NCBI GenBank assembly: GCA_033977485.1
Contig: CM066998.1
Span: 54,960,274-55,024,273 of the forward strand
Length of the DNA stretch: 64,000 bases
Direction of reading: 5' to 3'
DNA from: Hydrangea macrophylla
Taxonomy: Eukaryota > Streptophyta > Magnoliopsida > Cornales > Hydrangeaceae
The notes below the pieces were generated by a model. It worked only from the letters and a program-made list of their open reading frames with translations, did not search any database and was not told the DNA's origin. This document shows, in pieces, positions 57,501-64,000 of the stretch (position 1 is its first letter; the number at the start of each line of letters is the position of its first letter). The position numbers and the translations under genes were made by a program.

Positions 57501-59349
57501 TTCATTTGGTTTGCGGAAGAAAAAAAAAAGGAACAAGCAAGGAAATGAGAAGGAAAAAAAATGATTTCCTCGTATTTTCCTTCGTGCTTAAATTATATTA
57601 TAAATTAAAAACTTTCAAAACATAGTTGGAACTCAAGAAATAACTCATAAAGCTCAAAATTTAATTTTTTTTTTCACTCTATTTTCTTTTTCTTCATATT
57701 TCCCCATTAATCCAACAAAGACAATGGTTTTCCTCACAAAAATCCATGAGCCAAACAGATCTTTTATTATGGAAAAGAAAAAGGGAAAGAAAACAAAAGG
57801 AAAACTAGTTCCTCCTGTCTTTTCTTTCATGCTTAAATAATATTAAAATTACAAAAATTAACATGTTATTGAACTATATGAATAAAAGAAGGGAAATGAC
57901 TCTAAACGTTCAAAATATTTAATAATTTCTTTACTTAATCTCTTTATTTTTTTTCCCTAATTGTTTTCCTTACTAAGCAAACAAAAGAAAATGTTTTTCT
58001 CAATGTTTTCTTTTCTTTTCCCTCTCTAAATCCAAGAACCAAACAAAGCCTTTACATTAGGGAATATTTAACCACAAGACCTACTTGGATGAACTCAGGG
58101 CACATGAATGACAAGTCTCCAACCATTCCACCTTGAACATGGGCATCAGCAACTCCGAATATAGCAACGAAAACACATATTCCAATGTAATTTCCAATCC
58201 CTCCTTTCCCTGATGTGGCCAAATCCAACTATCGAAAATCGATTGGAAAAATGGAAATCTTATTAGCAAAACCAGTTGATTCAGTTGAAGACTAATGGAA
58301 GAAGACATAATACAAAGTACTTACGATTACAAGTGCCAAAGTACTTAAGAAGAACAAGATGTAACCCGCAATGTTACGTCGTCTAGTATCGACCTTTGAC
58401 TCTTTATATGCAAGAATCGCCATTGTTCCAAGTGCAAACGGTTGATACACGAGGGTAAGTACCCTTGCAGGATGATAATTCTTCTGCAATACATTTATAT
58501 GCATATGTGTGAGTGTGCATATATACTTATATAGTCTAGCTCCACTGCGCACTGGAAAAGCGTACTGGGTGAACACACCGGGTTTTTAAGCCTAAAAAAA
58601 CTGTGTGTTGTACATACGTTGACTAGCTAGTAAACAATTAAGGACATGTAACGATGGAATTTTGACACGCAACTCTTGATGGGTGCCTCAAAGAGAGAAG
58701 CAAATTTAAGTGCACAACATGATATAAGAATTTATAAAAAATATTTCCATAGAATTGAGCTTATATAGTTGGAGAAATTGTCCTCGATATATAATATATT
58801 TTTTTTCTTTTCCCCCCAACTCTGATCAATTAAGTACATACCGCCTATGCAAGAGCTAAACGAACAACAATCATTCATGAACCTTACAAATTAATAACCC
58901 ATCAAAACCATATCAAGTTATGATCTCAAGAATCATTTGCTGTATTAACTAATGATGAAACTGCTTAAAAAAAAAACCTAAACAAGTTTCTAATTAGCAG
59001 TCCTAAGAAGAGCATCTCCAAAATAATTGGAAAATTATGCAAAGAATTAATGGGCTACTTACAGGGAACAACTTAGAGTAGTAGTCTCCAATTGTCAACA
59101 TACTGTGCCATGAGACGAGGGACCCTAGTCCAAGAAACCAACATACGACCATTGCAATATACCTTCCCTGAAATTGGGAAAAAGATTGAAGAACACTAAC
59201 TAATATTAATCTTGTATTTAAAAAAAAAAAAAGAGAAAAAAAAATCACAAAAACCCACCATCCCCATTCAAAACCAATGAATCAAAGTTTGTGTTTGAGC
59301 AACAAACCTCAAGTCTTGTCGGCATGTCACTTGGATCGGTGGTGGTCAT
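54552..59349 (-). CDS. ENT3: Equilibrative nucleoside transporter (ENT/SLC29), UGA at codon 295
   Basis: Nine exons, minus strand: 59308-59349, 59063-59167, 58325-58483, 58085-58228, 57319-57424, 56957-57120, 56542-56705, 55280-55538 and 54552-54662. They sum to 1254 nt, 417 residues plus stop, the usual size of plant ENT3/6/7-type carriers. Family blocks: CWFLGLGSLVSWHSMLTIGDYY (TM1), ATSGKGGIG, FGVADAHVQGGMVGDLSFMC, YVLTLSIFPGF, IAMYNVWD and EQNALGNLLVL. ENTs move nucleosides across membranes, in plants mainly the plasma membrane. Two anomalies: intron 6 appears to use a GC donor, and the codon spanning exons 7 and 8 reads TG|A (UGA) where the family has Trp, which would remove the last four or so helices. 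A strict annotator may call it a pseudogene; every other exon and splice site is sound. The closest member (ENT3 class) is by recall. Confidence 0.85.
54717..55252. mobile_element. TIR element in ENT intron 8
   Basis: Inverted ends AGCTATGTTTG/GCTATGTTTGGTAGGAGGGA and TCCCTCCTTCCTTGGTAACAAACATAGC, about 535 bp. It contains a CCCCTCCCCTCACCTCACC simple tract and GGCCTTGTTTAGG. Confidence 0.75.
55538..56543 (-). other. UGA formed across the ENT exon 7/8 junction
   Basis: Exon 7 ends ...TCA TG (56542) before donor GTAATG; exon 8 begins A TAC CCG (55538) after acceptor CTTTCAG. The joined codon is TGA. A G at 55538 (plus-strand C) would give TGG, the residue expected in LGxW-YPLVLIA. No other in-phase donor or acceptor is visible nearby. 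Confidence 0.75.
56706..56956 (-). other. Probable GC-AG intron (ENT intron 6)
   Basis: 251 bp. The donor reads ACACAA|GCAAGT, matching the GC-type consensus after the cleavage site; the acceptor is TTTATGCAG|GTCGAG. Using GC keeps the frame (GIQTQ then VENVVKHEERL). The nearest GT donors either break the frame or add extra residues. About half the intron is a TTTTAGCGACGAA foldback (about 56805-56920). Confidence 0.7.
57500..58060. repeat. Two GGCTCTGTTTGG-type MITE-like units in ENT intron 4
   Basis: 57505-57765 (TCTTCATTTGGTTTGCGGAA ... CATGAGCCAAACAGATC) and about 57770-58050 (ending AAGAACCAAACAAAGCC), both with GGAAAACTAGTTCC-type interior. Similar to the ABC1K intron copies. Confidence 0.65.
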
Positions 59350-60216
59350 TGTTTCTTTCCCTATAACAATGGAGGAACTATAAAATCAACTGCAATATAT
59401 GTATTTACCTCATTCAATATATTTGAATCCTTGTTAAGGAAATTAAACAAACATGTGATGGCAGATCATACTTATGTAACTTTCTGTTAAGGAATGGAAC
59501 AGTGAGAAGGAAACATCAACTATATATAAATATGTGGTAAATACATAAAGATATCTAAATATATTTGTGGGTATATTATAAAAAAAGATAAAATAAAAAA
59601 GAAACCTTATCAAGTGTGGAAAGGAGATGAGCCTTACCCTTGAAACAATGGCTATGGAATCATCTGTTGACTGTAAAGTCTAAAAGAGAGTGAATAAAGA
59701 TTCATTTTTCTTTATGGAATTTTTAAGAATCTTATTATAATGACAATGAGCGATTGATTGAAGACTTATAACAACAGATGCGAAAGAACATAAAAAATAA
59801 AAATGTGAGGGAAATACAAATATAAGAAACAAAACAAGCTGGTCCATAGCCTTTCATCAATTTACAAAAGACAATATGAAGACAATGCTAATAGAAAGAG
59901 CCTTTACATAAAGTCCATTTGATTCCATCTTTTTAGCATTGATTTGACGTGTCTTGTAAATATATTTCACACTTGTAATTTTTGTCACTATGAAACTTGA
60001 AAGATCACAAAAGGTAAGCAATAGTGGAAAGAAAAAAGGGATGTCTTATATAATCAGTTCTATCATTTGATGGTGTTATTAACAATTTAATAATGCTTAT
60101 TAATCTGGGTTAATTTATGTGCAGACCAAATTTGAGAAGAGCCAGATAAATTGTCCAAACTAGAAGTTAATTAAAACGTTTCAAACAATTTGAGGATGTA
60201 CTTGTTTGGTGTTGGT

Positions 60217-60247
<31 letters not shown>

Positions 60248-60370
60248 AAGAACCTCGACGGAACAAGGGGATTTTATTAGTGTTAGTTATATTTATATAT
60301 GGTAAATGCTAACCTACTTCATCGTATATAAATGTGTGGATATTTGATGGCCAAAAAAATTCTGGCAATG
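59350..60370. other. 5' leader and promoter region of ENT
   Basis: A non-coding first exon may end near 59637, where CAAGG|GTAAGG is a good minus-strand donor, joined to an acceptor a few bases before the ATG (TTATAG). A (TA)n tract sits at about 60215-60242. No other gene. Confidence 0.45.
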
Positions 60371-60379
60371 ACAGTGGAT

Positions 60380-60925
60380 CTAATTTTGGGAAGTACATCG
60401 CATACTGAAAAATGCATAGAAACTTGCAAAATGTACATGGAGATATCCGGAAATAACATTGCAAACAAGCGTAAGAAGATGAAAAAAATTAGAAACATAT
60501 ATAGATCGCAAAAGTTCAAAACAAAACTCTCAATTCTTCATTTCAAAATATCCTTAAGAGTACAGTTTGTAAATGAGCATATATGTGTGTGTGTTCAAGA
60601 ATCTTTTTAAGTGAGAAAAATCCACACTCGAGTCCCCTTGCAAAGACCATAATGGGATTAATGTTCAAAGAACGCTTTGGTTATTAGCCTCGGACAACAT
60701 TTGGGTGCTTTTCACTCAGTACTTTTTATGCTGTTCCCTCTCACAGAAGTGGGACCCGTGACAGTTTTTAAAAAATTATTTTAAAGTGCTGAGTCCCACT
60801 ACTATGAAAGGGAACAGCCTGAAAAGCACGGAGTGAAAAACACTCAAGTGCTGTCCATTATCCTCAAAGCAGAGGTGAGAGCTCCTGATGCAGCCAAACC
60901 AGCTAAGAAAGACTGCAAATCATAT
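60380..60925 (-). pseudogene. Duplicated, broken ENT exons 5-6
   Basis: About 545 bp closely matching 57040-57470, including exon 5, intron 5 with its (GT)n tract, and most of exon 6. Exon 5 is split by a 165-bp MITE. The exon 6 acceptor has changed from CAG to CAA (TTTGCAA|TG), and exon 6 stops matching at about 60382. It lies 5' of the parental gene in the same orientation. Confidence 0.9.
60692..60856. mobile_element. Mutator-type MITE in the ENT duplicate
   Basis: 165 bp with ends GGACAACATTTGGGTGCTTT and, inverted, GGACAGCACTTGAGTG; flanks ATTAGCCTC and ATTATCCTC form a 9-bp TSD with one mismatch. It is absent from the parental exon 5. Confidence 0.92.
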
Positions 60926-61749
60926 CAACGTATCCAGGATATTCATATACATGAGCTTTGAATCAAAGTAAATTTTAGCCTCCATTTGGTTTGCGAAAGA
61001 AAAAAATGGAATAAGATGGGAAACGAGAAGGGAAAAACTTTAAGTTCGATTAATAATTGGTAGCGGAAATATAGTCCATTGCACAAGCCAAGCATGCAGA
61101 AATCAAAGGTTTTTTTTTTTTTTTTTTTTGGAACTCTCTTTTTTCTCATATGAATTAAACAAAGAGTTTAATAACAACTTCTTTTCATTTTGGTAAAAAG
61201 TCCTAATTGTTGGGCATTTATAGAGATAACTCAATAGGCTCATTAAATGGAACTGTAACCAATATGCACCAAAGAGTGCTTTAAAGTTATACACACGTAC
61301 ATGAAAAAGTCTGATAGTACTAATAAGTAATAGGGACAGGCTATGTCAGTGAATAGAGACAAGAATCCCCTACTCGAGTGGCACGGGGTTCAGAGGTAGC
61401 AGCCCGATTTATTTTTGGCTGAATTACTGTAATTTTAGATTTTTAGGATTCTAAAATTGTGCAGTAACTCCAATGAATTAAGCAGATGATGAGTTGGTGG
61501 GTTCAAACATAATAATTCAAAGATAAACTAATCTCTACATAACTCGATTTTTATAAAAATGTGTTCATGTGCTTAATTATTATTATTATTATTTTATTCT
61601 TTTTGGTTGATTCACTTTTACAAAAAAGAATTCTTATATTTTTATAAGAAATATCTAGAGTTGAGGCAAATGAGTAAATAAGATGTTTATTTGAGTTAAA
61701 ATTAGAAAATCCTAAGAGCCAAAGTGAGACTTCTAAGTTTAGTATGGGT
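60926..61749. other. Intergenic DNA
   Basis: The first about 80 bp still match the ENT intron 4 flank (TCCATTTGGTTTGCG). A poly-T run lies at 61109-61129. No gene. Confidence 0.5.
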
Positions 61750-61758
61750 AAATTAAAA

Positions 61759-61929
61759 GGGTAAGTCTATTGTGAGAAGCTTCTCATATGAGTAGGCGAG
61801 TTTTAACCGTTGGATGAGCATCTAGCAATAAATGTTTCTCCAGATTCCTGGGAATCTTATGGCTTGATGCTCATCCAATGGTTAAAACCCGTCTTCTCAT
61901 ATGAGAAGCTACTCACTATAGCATTGCCC
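61759..61929. mobile_element. Mutator-type MITE
   Basis: 171 bp with ends GGGTAAGTCTATTGTGAG and, inverted, GGGCAATGCTATAGTGAG; inner arms TCTCATATGAG and GTTTTAACCGTTGGATGAGC. The flanks AAATTAAAA and AAACTAAAA form a 9-bp TSD with one mismatch. Confidence 0.9.
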
Positions 61930-62230
61930 AAACTAAAAACTTTAATTAGAAGCAACCAAATTGATATAAAATGTTAGTCCCCTTCTCATGAGGGAGTTGA
62001 GTTGTGTCCAATATTGCGTTCTCAACTTCATATTTTTACTCTTATTGGATGCGAATTGTCATCTAAACTGGGAGAGTTAATGGATGAATTGCACTTTTGT
62101 TTTCGTTGTTGTCCTCTTTTTGTTAATAAAAATCTCGTCCTTGTAGGTTTCAGGAGCTTGCTCAAAGTGAGAACCAATCCCGTTTGGTTTTTATCATGTA
62201 AAAAGGGGAAGGAATCTATCCCAGCAAAGG

Positions 62231-62430
62231 TGGATCGATCCGGCCTTACAACGCGGATCGATCTGGCCTTACAACGCGGATCAATTTGAAGGAAGCTACT
62301 GCGCAAAATCATCAAATCGGATTGATCTAGCCTCAAAGGGCGGATCGATCAGCGATCCTAGATGAGTATTCCAAGTGCCCAGATGAGTAACGGATCGATC
62401 CGCCCAATTGCTTGGGATCGATCTGCCCCC
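62231..62430. repeat. Cluster of GGATCGATC palindromes in the LTR
   Basis: Seven or eight variants of GGATCGATCC(G) occur within 200 bp upstream of the LTR TATA box, some in a CGGCCTTACAACGCGGATCG direct repeat. A comparable cluster occurs in the unrelated solo LTR at about 41870-41985. Confidence 0.7.
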
Positions 62431-62550
62431 TGCTGTTGAAGGCTTCCACTTTTATTTACAGCTTTTCCATTTTGTGCTTGCAGTATAAATAGATAGTGAT
62501 AGATTTTTATTAGGGTTAGCTTTTATTTTGCTTAGTTTTTGGAAATTGTA

Positions 62551-62596
<46 letters not shown>

Positions 62597-63420
62597 CACC
62601 TCATTTACTCCCTCATCTACCCACCATTAAGGGGTTTTTAAGTTCTAGAGAGAGAGGATTCTTGGTGTATTGAATACTTTGAAGCATTGCTTGGATTTCT
62701 ATTGGAATTTTCTATTGCATTTATGATGAGTTCTCTAAGTTGGTATAATTTCTCTTCCCCCCTCTTTAATGTTAATGTTTTATAGTTATGATTAGCTAGA
62801 TAATGTAGGTTGGGGATCATAAACTCACTATTGGACCCATGTGAGCTTTAATGTTAGATTTATATGCTTTGTAACATTTCTAGAGTTCATAGGTGTAGGG
62901 TTTGAGTTTCTAGAACTACACTTATGATGTCAAGCATCATAAATTGTTCAAGCTTTGATTTCAAACCCCACCTCATGAATTTCATAGAAGTTCCTATCAA
63001 ACATTATAGGTTGACAATAACATGTTTGATAGTTTTCCTCAGTGAAATTCTCTACCCTAGAAAATGCTACAAACATTGAATCAATGTGTTGTTTGATCCA
63101 AGGTGGGGGAATGCTCCCCAACCTCGATTTCTCCATTTGCAAAACCCCCAATCTAATGAAAACTTGTCTTTGCTTAAAGCTCACTTTTCATTTCGTACTT
63201 AGTCGTTGTAGTATAAATAGTTGTTGAATTGAATCTCACCCATAGTTGAAAAGACTTAGTTTTATTTCTTAGCTTGTTAGTTTCTCATCACATTGTAATT
63301 GGTTACTAAGCGCCCACCTATCGTTGTTGCATTCCAATCCTTGTGGACTTGACATCCTACTTCCAACATACTACGTTTTTAATAGGGTTAACAAATAACT
63401 TGATTTTGACGTAATCAAAA

Positions 63421-63438
63421 TGGCGCCGATGCCGTGGG
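63421..63438 (+). other. Primer-binding site
   Basis: TGGCGCCGATGCCGTGGG, three bases after the LTR end. The TGGCGCC start is the common PBS type of Athila/Tat-class elements. Confidence 0.75.
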
Positions 63439-63568
63439 TTGGCAATTAGCAACAACTTTCGGTTGCTTACTTTCAAATTACTGTGCTTTTGCTTTTTAAT
63501 CTTGTTTTCTTTCTTATTGGTTGCCTTTGAAGGAATAGCCTTCATGTGAGAATCGATAAGCCGTTCCA

Positions 63569-64000
63569 ATGTCGAATCAAGGCAATCCAAGTATGAATAA
63601 TCCTTTTGCTAATCCCAATAACGCTAGTTCTAGCTCTGGTGGTAGTGCTAGTGTTTGTTTTTGGCAACCTCCACCGTCCCATTTAAATCTCACACCTTCG
63701 CTTGGGCCCAATTCTTCCACTTACGGTCACCAAGACTTATATTGGGACACGCTCTCGGACCGACCAACTTTTGCCACCTCAAAGTAAACCCCATGGATGG
63801 ATTCCCTCGGGAGCAATGGGGTCAACATTACCCTGCACCTCCTCCCGTTCATCCGGCATTCCCGCGGCATCCACTTCAAGCAACTTTCCAACAACATTAT
63901 TCGCCTCAACCTCCTCCTATTGATCAAAATTTTGGGAAAACGATCAGGGATTACCTTCAACCTGAGACGGTTTCTGCCCCTTCATGTATAACATTCCCGT
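63569..64000 (+). pseudogene. Start of retrotransposon gag, frameshifted, runs off window
   Basis: ATG at 63569 opens a Ser/Asn/Pro-rich frame that stops at about 63785. The continuing gag sequence is in another frame from about 63790, with Pro/His/Gln-rich sequence and then IRDYLQPETVSAPSCITFP at the edge, matching the LRDYLxPxxxxxPSCI block that precedes the capsid domain in Ty3-type gag proteins. A single indel near 63785 explains the change. Confidence 0.7.

Larger units (their letters stand above)
62000..64000 (+). mobile_element. Ty3-type LTR retrotransposon (Athila/Tat-like), 5' part
   Basis: LTR with TATA box (TATAAATA at 62484), a (CT)n tract (about 62551-62594) and 3' end GTAATCA at 63417. 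PBS TGGCGCCGATGCCGTGGG follows at 63421-63438, then a gag-like frame. The exact LTR start was not found; 62000 is an estimate. The rest of the element is beyond the right edge. Confidence 0.7.

Noticed and set aside
62788..63417. Short LTR starting TGATTAGC at 62788
   Set aside because: The TATA box and CT tract lie upstream at 62484-62594, so the LTR must start earlier; the exact start was left open.

Overview
The window is nuclear DNA of a flowering plant, most likely a eudicot. The evidence is split genes with GT-AG introns, a subgroup-11 R2R3-MYB gene, plant Ty3 retrotransposons of Tat/Ogre, Tekay/Del-like and Athila/Tat type, a tRNA-derived SINE, dense MITEs and decayed plastid DNA. No species can be named from sequence alone. 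Everything here comes from reading and translating by eye; no alignment or database search was run.

Layout. 1-9909: a decayed Tat/Ogre-type LTR retrotransposon on the minus strand, with its 3' end off the left edge. Its protease/pol frame is split by a 3.24-kb solo LTR (905-4144). The element itself sits in the ORF1 of an older LINE (9910-11245). 11.4-18.0 kb: AT-rich intergenic DNA with hAT- and Mutator-type non-autonomous elements. 18195-20246: an intact three-exon MYB102/41/74-like gene with an ABRE/G-box and TATA box upstream. 20.2-42.3 kb: a long repeat field with many small elements whose target-site duplications (TSDs) can be read, a SINE, a 5'-truncated LINE, a CACTA-like element, a Helitron-like block and a second solo LTR inside a hAT-type element. 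42770-51263: a five-exon ABC1K/UbiB (ADCK2-like) atypical kinase gene of 653 codons. 51629-51925: a mosaic of plastid 23S rRNA and rbcL fragments. 52192-53735: a three-level nest of foldback elements. 54552-59349 (minus): a nine-exon equilibrative nucleoside transporter gene, complete except for a UGA formed at the exon 7/8 junction, with one probable GC-AG intron; a broken copy of its exons 5-6 lies 5' of it at 60380-60925. About 62.0-64.0 kb: the LTR, primer-binding site and gag start of another Ty3 element running off the right edge.

The three host genes (stress/suberin-type transcription factor, probable mitochondrial atypical kinase, nucleoside carrier) share no obvious pathway; their proximity looks incidental. 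What unifies the window is repeat biology. At least nine small elements have exact or one-mismatch 9-bp TSDs (Mutator-like) and six have exact or one-mismatch 8-bp TSDs (hAT-like), several lying in introns, so insertion order can be reconstructed. I found no CRISPR, operon or phage-like system and no clear evidence of an undescribed molecular system. The strongest leads are the ENT nonsense codon, the ABC1K tandem splice donor and 25-residue repeat, the plastid mosaic, the inverted pair of composite elements flanking the MYB gene, and the GATCGATC palindrome clusters shared by two unrelated LTRs.
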